Below are positions 1-11,303 of a stretch of DNA of 64,000 bases, piece by piece. The position numbers and the translations under genes are program-made. Under the pieces are notes generated by a model. The model worked only from the letters and a program-made list of their open reading frames with translations, did not search any database and was not told the DNA's origin. Source of the DNA: Kitasatospora sp. DSM 101779 (GTDB lineage: Bacteria > Actinomycetota > Actinomycetes > Streptomycetales > Streptomycetaceae); assembly GCF_025655475.1 (NCBI RefSeq), contig NZ_JAHTIK010000001.1:7778124-7842123 (forward strand), read 5' to 3'. Position 1 is the first letter of the stretch, and every line of letters starts with the position of its first letter.

Positions 1-1413
1 GCCCAGGCCCTCCGAGACGGCCCTGTACAGCTCCTCTCCCGGATCACGCGGGTCCTCACCGGCCACCAGGACGACCGCTGTCGCGCCACGAGAGCCGATG
101 AGCACGTCCCGGCGCAGCCGCTCCGCCGCCCGTGTCACCGCGTCGCAGAGCACGGCCCCCTCGGGTGCCCCCGGCCACTCCAGTACGGCGACTCTGTGCG
201 GCCGGTGCAGGTCGTGGCCCAGGGCTGCTGCCTGGGTGAAGGCGTCCTCGGTCCCCTCGCCTGAGACCAGCTGGTCGACCAGGTCGCGGCGCAGCCGGGG
301 CTCCAGCTCAGCCAGTCTGCGCTCGTGGAAGAGAAGGGGGGCCAGCACCCGAGCGGCCTGTTCGAGCGCCGATGTGTCCGCTTCCGCCGCCCGCTGGTCC
401 GGATCATCCAGCACGACGACACCGAGCAGGTCTCCCGCCATCTCTATGGGCATGACCAGCCGGTCACGGTCCCGGACGGCGCCGGGCTGGCGCCGCGCGC
501 GGTGCATCAGGGCGTCCCGGCGCCGGTTCTCCGACCCGGGGCGGGTTCCGCTGCCGACTCCCCTCTGGGGGCCACCTCCGGGGGGGCCCGCCCAGGCCCG
601 CGGATTGCCGAAGCGGTCCTCGGTGAGGGCCGCGAATCCTGTGTGCTCGTGCAGGGTCTGGAGGATTCCCGCCTCGCCCCTGCCGGAGACGGCGGCGCGG
701 GAGAGCGCATCATAGGTGGCGAGCCGCGAGGCCAGGGCGAAGGCAGTTCTCTTGCCGAGAGCCACGGCGGGTGACCCGTCCTCGCGCTCCGGCGGGTTCC
801 CGGCATCAAACGGGTCCCCGCTCCCCGGCATGTCCTCCGACCCGGCGGCTGGCTCGCCGCGGCGCCTGGTGAGACGCGCGAGGACTATCCCGGTCTGCCG
901 CGCGAGCAGATCGGTCAGGGCGGTCTCCTCGGCCGAGGGTGTGGTCAGGGACCGGACGACGAGATAGCCGAGGCAGGTTTCCCGGTACCGCAGTGCGATG
1001 GCCCGCACCCACAGTCCGCCCGGCTTGTGCAGGTGGCGGCTGCGGCCGTCCAGAGAGTCGATCCGCCGGTCGAGCAGGTCGGCGGCCACCACGTCGGCAG
1101 CGGCTGCTTCAGCTGGGGCCTCGCCGGCCCGGCTCCCCTCAGGTTCCCACGCCCCATCCCCCGGCCGGGCGACCGCGGAGGAAGCCACCCGGCGTGGTGA
1201 GCAGCGCCGCGCCAGACCGTTGTGGATGGCATAAGCCGCTTCGGCGATGAAAGGGCCGGTGGCGGCGATCGCTGCCATGCCCCCCCACAGCACCTCGCGC
1301 TCGTCCTCACCGTCGAGCATGACCGTCACCAGGCGTAGCAGTGCGTGTTGCGCGGCCGCCGGCTGCGGGACGGGGTGGAGGGGACCGGCGGTCGGAGAAG
1401 GCACAGCGTCCAT
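1..1413 (-). CDS. PucR/CdaR-type transcriptional regulator, partial (C-terminus off the window)
   Basis: The minus-strand frame opens at ATG 1413 and runs without a stop to base 1, giving 471 residues of a longer protein. Residues ~20-190 form one sensor-like region and ~225-400 a GAF-like region (LVMPIEMAGDLLGVVVLDD). After it comes the linker DLVDQLVSGEG and a segment (HRPHRVAVLEW) typical of the CdaR GGDEF-like domain. Proteins of this layout end in a PucR helix-turn-helix, which would lie beyond the window. It is divergent from dnaK across 242 bp, so it may control the chaperone operon; that link is inference. No ligand can be assigned. Confidence 0.75.
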   Translation of the reverse strand, partial: MDAVPSPTAGPLHPVPQPAAAQHALLRLVTVMLDGEDEREVLWGGMAAIAATGPFIAEAAYAIHNGLARRCSPRRVASSAVARPGDGAWEPEGSRAGEAPAEAAAADVVAADLLDRRIDSLDGRSRHLHKPGGLWVRAIALRYRETCLGYLVVRSLTTPSAEETALTDLLARQTGIVLARLTRRRGEPAAGSEDMPGSGDPFDAGNPPEREDGSPAVALGKRTAFALASRLATYDALSRAAVSGRGEAGILQTLHEHTGFAALTEDRFGNPRAWAGPPGGGPQRGVGSGTRPGSENRRRDALMHRARRQPGAVRDRDRLVMPIEMAGDLLGVVVLDDPDQRAAEADTSALEQAARVLAPLLFHERRLAELEPRLRRDLVDQLVSGEGTEDAFTQAAALGHDLHRPHRVAVLEWPGAPEGAVLCDAVTRAAERLRRDVLIGSRGATAVVLVAGEDPRDPGEELYRAVSEGLG

Positions 1414-1655
1414 AGCAAGTCCATTTGCACTCGACAGCGGCCTCCCTGGGTTACACGCTACGCCGCTCGACACGCGTTCCCACGACCGAACCGTTTCGGT
1501 CCCCGTCCTCGGGGACCGGAACCGCAGCGCGGATTGGTCCTGCCGAGGCGAGGAAGTGCGCCGCGTACCGCGCGAGGCTGCTCCTTGGTGTGGCATGCCG
1601 TCGGTACGCCTGGCTGCCCGCCGGCCGGTCCCGCGTCGCGACGGAGGAGATTCCC
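1414..1655. promoter_or_regulatory. Divergent control region between the PucR-type gene and dnaK
   Basis: This 242-bp gap must hold the promoters of both flanking genes. It contains two overlapping inverted repeats. The first is ACCGAA-ccgt-TTCGGT at 1485-1500. The second is CGGTCCCCG-tcct-CGGGGACCG at 1497-1518. They share CGGT (1497-1500), so as RNA hairpins they would exclude each other. I found no HspR HAIR site (CTTGAGT-N7-ACTCAAG) and no CIRCE element. The dnaK ribosome binding site GGAGGAG lies at 1643-1649. Confidence 0.5.
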
Positions 1656-3569
<1,914 letters not shown>

Positions 3570-3578
3570 GGCGGCGAC

Positions 3579-4151
3579 ATGTCCGATAAGGAACAGACGC
3601 GTCCCGCCGAGGACCGCTCTCCTCCCGAGCCCGAGCAGACGTCGCCGAAGCGGACGCCCACACCGCAGACGATCCCACGGGCCCCCGAAGCCGGGGAGCA
3701 GGAGCAGCCGCCCCGCCGCCCCGAGGTCGAGGAGCTGGAGGATCGGTGGCGGCGAGCCCTCGCTGACCTCGACAACCTCCGCAAGCGTTACGCCCGTGAG
3801 CTTCCCCGGGAACGGGAGGCTGAGCGGGCCAAGGTGGCCGCGGCGTTCCTCCCGGTCGTCGACAACCTCGAACTGGCCCTCGCCCACGCGGGCGCCGACG
3901 ACCCCGGCACGATCGTCAGCGGAGTCCGGGCGGTACGCGACCAGGCAGTCGAGGTGCTGAGAAGCCTCGGCTACCCCCGGTACGACGAGACCGGCGTCCC
4001 GTTCCACCCAGAGCAGCACGAGGTGGTGTCCGTGGTGGATGGACCGGACACAACTGCGGGCACCGTCGTCCAGGTGCTGCGGCCCGGGTACGGCGAACCC
4101 GGCCACCAGCTGCGGCCGGCCGCGGTAGCGGTCAGCCGCAAGCAGGAGTGA
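3579..4151 (+). CDS. grpE: Nucleotide exchange factor GrpE
   Basis: A 190-residue GrpE that releases ADP from DnaK. The first ~55 residues are Pro/Glu-rich and probably disordered. They are followed by the helical dimerisation region ([19 protein letters not shown]) and the C-terminal beta domain ([17 protein letters not shown]...VLRPGY), which carries the GrpE signature. It starts 9 bp after dnaK and ends 7 bp before the dnaJ-like gene, so the three are almost certainly cotranscribed and supply a complete Hsp70 cycle. Confidence 0.96.
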   Translation: MSDKEQTRPAEDRSPPEPEQTSPKRTPTPQTIPRAPEAGEQEQPPRRPEVEELEDRWRRALADLDNLRKRYARELPREREAERAKVAAAFLPVVDNLELALAHAGADDPGTIVSGVRAVRDQAVEVLRSLGYPRYDETGVPFHPEQHEVVSVVDGPDTTAGTVVQVLRPGYGEPGHQLRPAAVAVSRKQE

Positions 4152-4158
4152 GCCCGCC

Positions 4159-5136
4159 ATGGCAGACGACTACTACGAGGTGCTGGGCGTCCCCCGGACC
4201 GCCGACGCCGCCGAGATCCAGCGGGCGTTCCGTACCCTGGCCCGCCGCTACCATCCGGACGTCAACCGTGATCCGGCCGCGGAGGAGCGCTTCAAGCAGA
4301 TCAACGAGGCATACAGCGTGCTGTCCGACCCCGACACCCGGTCCCGCTACGACCGGTTCGGCCCCGACTTCCGGCAGATTCCGGAGGACTACGACGAGCG
4401 TGTCGCGGCCGGCCAGGGCTTCGGCGGCGGAGCCGGCGCGTACCGCGGCAGTCCCTTCGGAGGCGCCCGGGGCGCCGACCGGGCAGGCGCCCGCACCTGG
4501 ACGGAGACCGGCTTCGGCGCCTCTGGCGTGGACTTCGAAGATCTCTTCGGAGGTATGTTCGGCGGCCGGGCGGGGGGCGCCGGACGGGGCAGCCCCATCC
4601 CCGGCGCGGACCAGGAGGCCGAACTCACGCTCAGTGTGGAGGAGGCGTACCGCGGCGGCCGGCGGAAGATCACCCTCGGCGGTCCCGGCGGGGAGCGCAG
4701 CTACGACGTCACCATCCCGGCCGGCGTCGTCGACGGGCAGCGCATTCGGCTCGCGGGGGAGGGCGGCCGGGGCCGCGGCCCGGGTTCCGCCGGGGATCTC
4801 TATCTGGTGGTCCGCATCGCCCCCCATCCCCGCTATCGGCTCGTCGGGCGCGACATCCACGTCGAACTGCCGGTGACCGCCTGGGAGGCCGCGCTGGGGG
4901 CGACGGTGCCGGTCTCCGGTCCGGGCGGGACGGTCAAGGTGCATGTGCCGCCCGGTACCTCCACCGGCCGCAGGCTGCGGCTGCGCAACGAGGGGATGCC
5001 CGACCCCAAAGGTTCCCCCGGTCACCTCTACGCCGAAATCCAGGTGATGGTGCCGCCCTCGCCCACCCCGCGCGAGCGCGAGCTGTTCGAGGAACTGGCC
5101 GCCGTCTCCTCCTTCGACCCGAGGAAGCAGACATGA
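4159..5136 (+). CDS. cbpA: DnaJ/CbpA-type J-domain co-chaperone without zinc finger
   Basis: This 325-residue Hsp40 stimulates the DnaK ATPase. Residues 1-66 are a J domain with the essential HPD motif (YHPDVN). A Gly-rich linker containing GFGGGAGA follows, then the two beta-barrel C-terminal substrate domains ([21 protein letters not shown]). The four CxxCxGxG zinc repeats of classical DnaJ are absent, which puts it with class II/CbpA proteins. That fits the next gene, which overlaps it by 4 bp and resembles the CbpA partner CbpM. Confidence 0.92.
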   Translation: MADDYYEVLGVPRTADAAEIQRAFRTLARRYHPDVNRDPAAEERFKQINEAYSVLSDPDTRSRYDRFGPDFRQIPEDYDERVAAGQGFGGGAGAYRGSPFGGARGADRAGARTWTETGFGASGVDFEDLFGGMFGGRAGGAGRGSPIPGADQEAELTLSVEEAYRGGRRKITLGGPGGERSYDVTIPAGVVDGQRIRLAGEGGRGRGPGSAGDLYLVVRIAPHPRYRLVGRDIHVELPVTAWEAALGATVPVSGPGGTVKVHVPPGTSTGRRLRLRNEGMPDPKGSPGHLYAEIQVMVPPSPTPRERELFEELAAVSSFDPRKQT

Positions 5137-5522
5137 GAGCCGAACAGCGTTCTCCCGCCGAAGGCACCGGACAGCCCGGCACCAGGGCTGCCTATCCCCT
5201 GGTGCGGATCTACCGAACCAGCCCCAGCCCCTATCAGGTCCCCATGGCAGGAGTGGCCAGCAGGAGTGGACTGCCGCCCGAACTCGTCAGCCGCTTCGTC
5301 GCCCTCGGGCTGGTGGACGCCGAGCGTGATGCCCGGGGCCGGCTGTGGTTCCGGCCGAGCGCGCCGTCGGTTATCGCCCGGGTGCAGCGGCTACGGACCG
5401 GACTGGGCCTCAACTACGCGGCCATCGGCGTCGTCCTGGACCTGCTCGACCGCATCGAACGTCTGGAAGTCGCACTGCGGCGCGGCGAACGAGCCGCCAA
5501 GGAGCCCACACCATGGACATGA
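5133..5522 (+). CDS. MerR-like / CbpM-like chaperone modulator
   Basis: A 129-residue protein with one MerR-type winged-helix region at about residues 35-90 ([25 protein letters not shown] in part), followed by a helical dimerisation segment ([17 protein letters not shown]). It overlaps the J-protein gene by ATGA and clpB by 10 bp, so all three are translationally coupled. In proteobacteria CbpM binds and inhibits CbpA, and in Streptomyces a MerR protein (HspR) follows dnaJ. This protein is shorter and less conserved than HspR and no HAIR sites are present. Modulating the J-protein is therefore as likely as DNA binding. Confidence 0.7.
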   Translation: MRAEQRSPAEGTGQPGTRAAYPLVRIYRTSPSPYQVPMAGVASRSGLPPELVSRFVALGLVDAERDARGRLWFRPSAPSVIARVQRLRTGLGLNYAAIGVVLDLLDRIERLEVALRRGERAAKEPTPWT

Positions 5523-8128
5523 ATCGCCTCACCCAGAAGTCCCAGGAAGCGCTGCAGGAAGCGCAGAACGTCGCGGTACGGATGGGCCAGACCGAGGTCG
5601 ACGGGGAGCATCTGCTGCTGGCCCTGCTCGATCAGCAAGACGGCCTGACCACCCGTCTGCTGGCCGCTGCCGGCGCAGACCCGGCAGCCCTACGGGCCGC
5701 CGTCGAGGCCGATCTCGCCAAGCGTCCGCGCACGACCGGTCCGGGCGCCGCCCCCGGCCGAGTGATGGTGACCCAGCGGCTGGCCCGACTGCTCGACACC
5801 GCGGAGCAGGAGGCCAAGCGGCTCAAGGACGAGTACGTCTCCACCGAGCACCTGGTGCTGGCCCTGGTGGACGAGGGTTCGACCACCGCAGCCGGCCGGC
5901 GGCTCGGTGAACAGGGCGTCAACAAGGACTCCTTCCTCACCGCCCTCACCACGGTGCGCGGGAATCAACGGGTCACCTCCGCCAATCCCGAGGAAGCGTA
6001 CGAGGCCCTCGAGAAGTACGGGCGCGACCTCGTCGTCGAGGCCCGCAGCGGTCGCCTCGACCCGGTGATCGGGCGTGACGCGGAGATCCGGCGGGTGATC
6101 CAGATCCTCAGCCGCAAGAGCAAGAACAACCCGGTGCTGATCGGCGAACCGGGCGTCGGCAAGACCGCCATCGTGGAGGGCCTGGCCCAGCGGATCGTGC
6201 GCGGCGACGTGCCGGAAGGGCTGCGGGACAAGACGGTGTTCTCGCTCGACATGGGCTCGCTGGTGGCCGGGGCGAAATACCGCGGCGAGTTCGAGGAGCG
6301 CCTCAAGGCCCTGCTGTCCGAGGTCAAGGGAGCCGAGGGCCGGATCCTGCTGTTCGTGGACGAGCTGCACACCGTCGTCGGGGCCGGCGCCGCCGAGGGC
6401 GCGATGGACGCGGGCAACATGCTCAAGCCGATGCTGGCGCGCGGCGAGCTGCACATGATCGGCGCCACCACGCTGGACGAGTACCGCAAGCACATCGAGT
6501 CCGACGCGGCCCTGGAACGCCGCTTCCAGACGGTCCAGGTGGACGAGCCGACCGTCGAGGACGCGATCTCCATCCTGCGCGGCATCCGGGAGCGGCTGGA
6601 GATCTTCCACGGCGTCAAGATCCAGGACGGCGCGCTGGTCGCAGCCGCCACCCTCAGCCACCGCTACATCAGCGACCGCTTCCTCCCGGACAAGGCCATC
6701 GACCTGGTCGACGAGGCCTGCGCGCGGCTGCGGACCGAGATCGACTCCATGCCCGCCGAACTCGACGAACTCACCCGCCGGGCCACCCGGCTGGAGATCG
6801 AGGAGGCCGCGCTGGACCTTGAAACCGACGCGGCCAGCCGCGCCCGCCTGGAGGACCTGCGGCGTGAACTGGCCGACCTGCGGGGCGAGGTGGACGCCAA
6901 GCACGCCCAGTGGGAGGCCGAGCGCCAAGCCATCCGCAAGGTCCAGGAACTGCGCCAAAAACTGGAACGCGCCCGGCAGGAGGCCGAGGAGGCCGAACGA
7001 GCCTACGATCTCAACCGGGCCGCCCAACTGCGCTACGGAACCGTCAGCGAACTGGAGCGCCGACTGGCCGCTGAGGAGGAACAGCTCGCCAACAAGCAGG
7101 GCGAGAGCCGGATGCTGCGTGAGGTGGTGACCGCCGAGGAGATCGCTGAGATCGTCTCCGCGTGGACCGGCATCCCCGTCACCCGGCTCCAGGAGGGCGA
7201 GCGGCAGAAGCTGCTCAAGTTGGACGAGATCCTGCGCGAGCGGGTCGTGGGCCAGGACGAGGCCGTCCAGCTCGTCGCCGACGCGGTGATCCGGGCCCGC
7301 TCCGGGGTACGCGACCCGCGCCGGCCGATCGGCTCGTTCATCTTCCTCGGCCCGACCGGCGTCGGGAAGACCGAGCTGGCCAAGACGCTGGCCGCCGCAT
7401 TGTTCGACAGCGAGAGCAACATGATCCGCCTCGACATGAGCGAGTACCAGGAGCGGCACACCGTCAGCCGCCTGGTCGGCGCGCCCCCCGGATACGTGGG
7501 CTACGAGGAGGGCGGTCAGCTGACCGAGGCAGTGCGTCGCAAGCCGTACTCGGTCGTCCTGTTCGACGAGATCGAGAAGGCGCACGCCGACGTCTTCAAC
7601 ACGCTGCTCCAGGTGCTGGACGACGGCAGGATCACCGACGCGCAGGGCCGTACCGTCGACTTCCGCAACACCGTCATCATCATGACCTCGAACCTGGGCT
7701 CCCAGCATCTGCTCCAGGACACCACCCAGGCCGGCGAGATCAAGCCTGAGGTGCGGGACCTGGTGATGGGCGAACTCAACGGCCATTTCCGGCCCGAGTT
7801 CCTCAACCGGGTGGACGACATCGTGCTCTTCCACCCGCTCGGCATCGCGCAGATCGAGCGCATTGTGGACCTGCTGCTGGAGGACCTGCGCCACCGCCTC
7901 GCCGAGCAGCGGATCGACCTGGTACTCACCGAGGACGCCCGCCGGCTGATCGCGGCCGAGGGCTACGACCCGGTCTACGGCGCCCGGCCGCTGCGCCGCT
8001 TCATCGCGCACGAGGTGGAGACCAGGATCGGCCGCGCGTTGCTCAGCGGCGAGGCACGCGAAGGCGTGACCATCCTGGTCGACGCCAGCGCCGCCGAACT
8101 GACCGTCACTCTCCAGGAAGAGCTGTAG
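5513..8128 (+). CDS. clpB: ATP-dependent disaggregase ClpB (Hsp100)
   Basis: An 871-residue hexameric AAA+ unfoldase that recovers aggregated proteins together with DnaK. It has an N-terminal repeat domain (1-145). AAA-1 carries Walker A GEPGVGKT and Walker [12 protein letters not shown] coiled-coil M domain of ~125 residues rich in Arg/Glu follows. AAA-2 carries [19 protein letters not shown] and the pore loop [13 protein letters not shown]. The M domain separates ClpB from ClpA/ClpC. Start ATG 5513 ([14 protein letters not shown]) follows AAGGAG; a second ATG at 5519 is an alternative. Its first 10 bp lie inside the CbpM-like gene. Confidence 0.97.
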   Translation: MDMNRLTQKSQEALQEAQNVAVRMGQTEVDGEHLLLALLDQQDGLTTRLLAAAGADPAALRAAVEADLAKRPRTTGPGAAPGRVMVTQRLARLLDTAEQEAKRLKDEYVSTEHLVLALVDEGSTTAAGRRLGEQGVNKDSFLTALTTVRGNQRVTSANPEEAYEALEKYGRDLVVEARSGRLDPVIGRDAEIRRVIQILSRKSKNNPVLIGEPGVGKTAIVEGLAQRIVRGDVPEGLRDKTVFSLDMGSLVAGAKYRGEFEERLKALLSEVKGAEGRILLFVDELHTVVGAGAAEGAMDAGNMLKPMLARGELHMIGATTLDEYRKHIESDAALERRFQTVQVDEPTVEDAISILRGIRERLEIFHGVKIQDGALVAAATLSHRYISDRFLPDKAIDLVDEACARLRTEIDSMPAELDELTRRATRLEIEEAALDLETDAASRARLEDLRRELADLRGEVDAKHAQWEAERQAIRKVQELRQKLERARQEAEEAERAYDLNRAAQLRYGTVSELERRLAAEEEQLANKQGESRMLREVVTAEEIAEIVSAWTGIPVTRLQEGERQKLLKLDEILRERVVGQDEAVQLVADAVIRARSGVRDPRRPIGSFIFLGPTGVGKTELAKTLAAALFDSESNMIRLDMSEYQERHTVSRLVGAPPGYVGYEEGGQLTEAVRRKPYSVVLFDEIEKAHADVFNTLLQVLDDGRITDAQGRTVDFRNTVIIMTSNLGSQHLLQDTTQAGEIKPEVRDLVMGELNGHFRPEFLNRVDDIVLFHPLGIAQIERIVDLLLEDLRHRLAEQRIDLVLTEDARRLIAAEGYDPVYGARPLRRFIAHEVETRIGRALLSGEAREGVTILVDASAAELTVTLQEEL

Positions 8129-8133
8129 GAGCG

Positions 8134-8670
8134 GTGATGACTACTTCTCCAGAAGGCCGCGCCGCCCGCAGGGGCCGTGACGGCAGTACCGACGGCTCCC
8201 GGGCCTCGCTGCCGACGGTCGTCTGCGCCAACTGCGGCCGGACCAACCGCGTGCCCGCCGCGGCGGAGGGCAGCCCGCGCTGCGGAAACTGCCGGGCCCC
8301 GCTGCCGTGGATCGCCGAAGCGGGCGACACCGACTTCGGGGAGGTCGCCGAGCAGGCGAGCCTGCCCGTGCTCGTCGACCTCTGGGCCACCTGGTGCGGT
8401 CCCTGCCGCATGGTGAGCCCAGCCCTCGAACAGGTCGCCAAGGATATGGCCGGCCGGATCAAGCTCGTGAAGGTCGACATCGACAAGTCGCCGGCCCTGG
8501 CACGGCGGTTCGAGGTCCAAGCCGTACCCACCCTGCTGATCCTCGACCATGGCAGGCCCGTCGCCCGCCAGACCGGAGCCGCGCCCGCCAACGCGCTGCG
8601 CCGGTGGGTGGGCGAGTCGCTCTCGACGCCCCGCGGACCGGCCGACTCCACCTCCGGGAGGCCGCGATGA
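8134..8670 (+). CDS. Thioredoxin with N-terminal zinc ribbon (Trx2/TrxC type)
   Basis: A 178-residue protein disulfide reductant. Residues ~30-55 carry two cysteine pairs (CANC...CGNC) that should form a zinc ribbon, as in E. coli thioredoxin 2. A normal thioredoxin fold follows, with active site WCGPC in VDLWATWCGPCRMV and the cis-Pro loop VQAVPTLLIL. It starts 5 bp after clpB and overlaps the next gene by 4 bp, so it belongs to the chaperone operon. Zinc-ribbon thioredoxins are typically induced by oxidative stress and help keep substrates refoldable. Confidence 0.93.
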   Translation: MMTTSPEGRAARRGRDGSTDGSRASLPTVVCANCGRTNRVPAAAEGSPRCGNCRAPLPWIAEAGDTDFGEVAEQASLPVLVDLWATWCGPCRMVSPALEQVAKDMAGRIKLVKVDIDKSPALARRFEVQAVPTLLILDHGRPVARQTGAAPANALRRWVGESLSTPRGPADSTSGRPR

Positions 8671-8930
8671 CCAGCTTTCCCGACCCGCACCTGTCCATGG
8701 TTCGGCCCGTGGCGCCCAGAACACCGCAGGGCTGCGAGGACTGCCTGCGCACGGGGACTCCGTGGCTGCACCTGCGCCTCTGCCTGACCTGCGGCAACGT
8801 CGGCTGCTGCGACTCCTCGCCGATGCGGCACGCCCGCGCTCACGCGGCGACCCGCGGGCACCCGATCGTCCGGTCGTTCGAACCCGGCGAGGACTGGCGG
8901 TGGTGTTTCGTGCACGAGGCGATGGTCTGA
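8667..8930 (+). CDS. UBP-type zinc finger protein
   Basis: An 87-residue protein that is almost entirely one UBP (ZnF-UBP) finger: CEDC at ~22-25, CLTCGNVGCCDSS at ~42-54, then the His pairs MRHARAHAATRGHPIV and the final WRWCFVHEAMV. In eukaryotes this fold binds the free C-terminus of ubiquitin. Bacterial single-domain versions are known in actinobacteria, but their ligand is unclear. It is coupled to the thioredoxin gene by an ATGA overlap. A role in recognising protein C-termini or a Pup-like tag would suit a protein-quality operon, but that is speculation. Confidence 0.85.
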   Translation: MTSFPDPHLSMVRPVAPRTPQGCEDCLRTGTPWLHLRLCLTCGNVGCCDSSPMRHARAHAATRGHPIVRSFEPGEDWRWCFVHEAMV

Positions 8931-9022
8931 GCCCACCGTCTCTTCCAGCGCCATTGCTTCCGCCGCCGCTCCCCGCATCCGCCTTCCGCCTTCGCCTCCG
9001 TTTCCACCGAAGGGAGTTCATC

Positions 9023-10699
9023 GTGCCGACGCTCACGCCGACGGCTGACGTCTACGGCGCCTATCCGCTGCTGTCGGACGACCAGATCGCGATCCTGAGA
9101 CCCTGCGGACAGGTACGGCCGGTCCGCGAGGGGGAACATCTCTTCCGGGCGGGCGACCCCAGCGAGGAGTTCTTCGTGGTCCTCAGCGGCACGGTGGCCG
9201 TGGTCGACGGCCACGGCGAGCAGGAAAAGGTCGTCCACCTGCACGATGCGCACAGCTTCCTCGGCGAACTCGGCGTACTGGAGGGCCAGACCGCCCTCCT
9301 CAGCGCGGTGGTGAGCACGCCTGGCGAGGTTCTCACGGTGGGCTTGGCCGCCCTGCGCGACCTGCTCAGCCGAGAACCCGCGCTCGGCGACGTGATCCTG
9401 CGGGCCTACCTGCTGCGCCGCACGATGCTGGCCGGCGCGGGCACTGGCTTCCGTATCATCGGCTCCGCCTTCTCCCCCGACACCCGGCGGCTGCTGGACT
9501 TCGCCGCCCGCAACCGCCTCCCGCACCGCTGGGCCGATCTGGAGAAGGACACCGAGGCTGAGGCGCTGCTGACGCGTCTTGGCATCGCTCCGGAGGACAC
9601 TCCGATCGTCGTCTGGCACGAGCACCGGGTGCTGCGCAATCCCTCCAACGCCGAACTCGCCCAGGTGATCGGGCTGCGGACCGGGACCGTCGCGAGGGCG
9701 GTCTTCGACCTCATGGTGGTCGGCGCGGGGCCCGGAGGCCTGGCCGCAGCAGTGTACGGCGCCTCCGAGGGGCTCTCCACCGTCGTCCTGGACGCGGTGG
9801 CGACCGGCGGCCAGGCCGCTACGTCCTCCCGGATCGAGAACTACCTGGGTTTCCCCGCCGGGATCTCCGGCATGGAGCTCGCCGAATGCGCCGTCGTGCA
9901 GGCCACCCGGTTCGGCGCCCGGATCACCGTCCCCGCCGAGGCCGCTGGCCTCGAACAGCGCGACGGTGCCAACGTGGTGCGGCTCGCCGACGGCAGCACG
10001 GTCGCCGCCAACAACGTGGTGGTGGCCACCGGCGCTCGCTACCGGCGGCTGACCGCCCGCGGCGTCGAGCGGTTCGAGGGGTTCGGGGTCCACTACGCCG
10101 CCACCCTCTGGGAGGCACGGACCTGCCGTCTTGACGCGGTGGCCGTCGTCGGCGGCGGCAACTCTGCCGGCCAAGCAGCCCTGTTCATGGCGCGCGAGTC
10201 GCCCGCCGTGCATCTGCTGGTCCGCGGCGGAGACCTGGACCACAGCATGTCCCGCTATCTGATCGACCGGATCGAGCAGAACCCACGGATCCATGTCCGG
10301 CTGCATACCGAGGTCCAGGAGGTCACCGGCGAGGACCGGGTCGAAGCCGTCGTCGTCCAGGACAACCGCACCCGCGAGCAGCAGGTGCTGGATGCCCGTG
10401 CCCTATTCGTCTTCATCGGGGCGCGCCCTGCCACCTCCTGGCTCGCTGGCGCCCTCACTCTGGACCCGCGCGGCTTCATTCCGACCGGGCAGGACGTGGC
10501 CCATGTGGCAGCGGACCTCTGGAAGCCCCTGGGCCGCGCCCCACTCGCCCTGGAGACCGGCCTGCCGGGGGTCTTCGCCGTCGGCGACGTCCGCAGCGGC
10601 TCGGTCAAGCGGGTGGCCTCCGCAGTAGGCGAGGGCGCCATGGCCGTCCGCCTGGCCCACGAGCACCTCGAGGAGGTGAGGCCATCCGTCATCCGATGA
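9023..10699 (+). CDS. cNMP-binding / glutaredoxin-like / FAD-NADPH oxidoreductase fusion (TrxR-like, no CxxC)
   Basis: A 558-residue, three-part protein. Residues ~15-135 are a cyclic-nucleotide-binding fold (GEHLFRAGDPSEEFFVVLSG). Residues ~145-225 look like a small thioredoxin/glutaredoxin fold without a CxxC. Residues ~235-550 are a thioredoxin-reductase-type flavoprotein with GAGPGGLAAA (FAD), GGQAATSSRIENYLGFP, VVGGGNSAGQAA (NADPH) and FAVGDVRSG. Where true TrxR has YCATCDG this protein has HYAATLWEA, so both redox cysteines are gone. GTG 9023 was chosen as the start because the cNMP fold begins just after it and AGGGAG precedes it. It probably passes NADPH electrons to another partner under ligand control. 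Confidence 0.88.
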   Translation: MPTLTPTADVYGAYPLLSDDQIAILRPCGQVRPVREGEHLFRAGDPSEEFFVVLSGTVAVVDGHGEQEKVVHLHDAHSFLGELGVLEGQTALLSAVVSTPGEVLTVGLAALRDLLSREPALGDVILRAYLLRRTMLAGAGTGFRIIGSAFSPDTRRLLDFAARNRLPHRWADLEKDTEAEALLTRLGIAPEDTPIVVWHEHRVLRNPSNAELAQVIGLRTGTVARAVFDLMVVGAGPGGLAAAVYGASEGLSTVVLDAVATGGQAATSSRIENYLGFPAGISGMELAECAVVQATRFGARITVPAEAAGLEQRDGANVVRLADGSTVAANNVVVATGARYRRLTARGVERFEGFGVHYAATLWEARTCRLDAVAVVGGGNSAGQAALFMARESPAVHLLVRGGDLDHSMSRYLIDRIEQNPRIHVRLHTEVQEVTGEDRVEAVVVQDNRTREQQVLDARALFVFIGARPATSWLAGALTLDPRGFIPTGQDVAHVAADLWKPLGRAPLALETGLPGVFAVGDVRSGSVKRVASAVGEGAMAVRLAHEHLEEVRPSVIR

Positions 10700-10737
10700 C
10701 CTCAGCTCATCCATCGACGCGAGAAAGGAAAAATGCC

Positions 10738-11187
10738 ATGCCCGTCATGGGTATTCCCAAGTTCGAGCGTTTCTTCCGCGCAGCCGCCGGCCTCGATGTC
10801 AACAAGAACGACCTCAAGCGCTACAACGACTTCGTGGACGCCAAGCTCTACGACCTCTTTCTCATCGGCACGGCCAATGCCAAGGCCAACGGCCGGGACA
10901 TCATCGAGCCGCAGGACCTCCCCGTCACCAAGGGCCTGCAGGAGAGTGTCCACGTCTTCAAGAAGCTGGAGGAGGACATCGAACTGCGCCCGCTGCTCGA
11001 CCAGCTCGCCGCCCGCCCAACCCTCGGCATGGAGGCCGCCGAGGACACCCAGCAGTGGCTGCCCGTCCTGGCCGGCGGCCTCAGCGTCGCCCTCGCCCGC
11101 GCCCTCAAAACCATCGCCCGCGACACCCGCCGCCCCTCGACGGACCAGTGGGATGAGGCCTTCGAACTCTTCGACCTGCTGATCTGA
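10738..11187 (+). CDS. DUF1931 family protein (histone-fold)
   Basis: A 149-residue DUF1931 protein recognised by its N-terminus MPVMGIPKFERFFRAAAGLD and the block NDLKRYNDFVDAKLYDLF. The family is nearly all helical, with two histone-fold-like halves per chain, and is found in thermophiles and actinobacteria. DNA binding has been suggested for the family but is not settled. The start at ATG 10738 follows GAAAGGA; the ATG at 10733 is out of frame. It is the last gene of the chaperone/redox operon, 38 bp after the flavoenzyme, and a strong hairpin follows. Confidence 0.85.
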   Translation: MPVMGIPKFERFFRAAAGLDVNKNDLKRYNDFVDAKLYDLFLIGTANAKANGRDIIEPQDLPVTKGLQESVHVFKKLEEDIELRPLLDQLAARPTLGMEAAEDTQQWLPVLAGGLSVALARALKTIARDTRRPSTDQWDEAFELFDLLI

Positions 11188-11202
11188 GCGGGGCATCCAC
11201 CA

Positions 11203-11222
11203 GGCCGGCGGTTCCGCCGGCC
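11203..11222 (+). terminator. Hairpin terminator of the chaperone/redox operon
   Basis: GGCCGGCG-gttc-CGCCGGCC is a perfect 8-bp stem with a 4-nt loop, 15 bp after the DUF1931 stop. It lacks a U-tract, as is usual for streptomycete terminators. Confidence 0.7.
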
Positions 11223-11303
11223 GTGCCGGGCCCCCGCGGGTACCGGAGACGATCAGCAAGGTCCCCATTCCGCACATACCAATAGCCTGACGTACCGGTA
11301 TCG

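Noticed and set aside
1414-1655. HAIR (HspR) or CIRCE heat-shock operator before dnaK
   Set aside because: Neither CTTGAGT-N7-ACTCAAG nor the CIRCE repeat is present.
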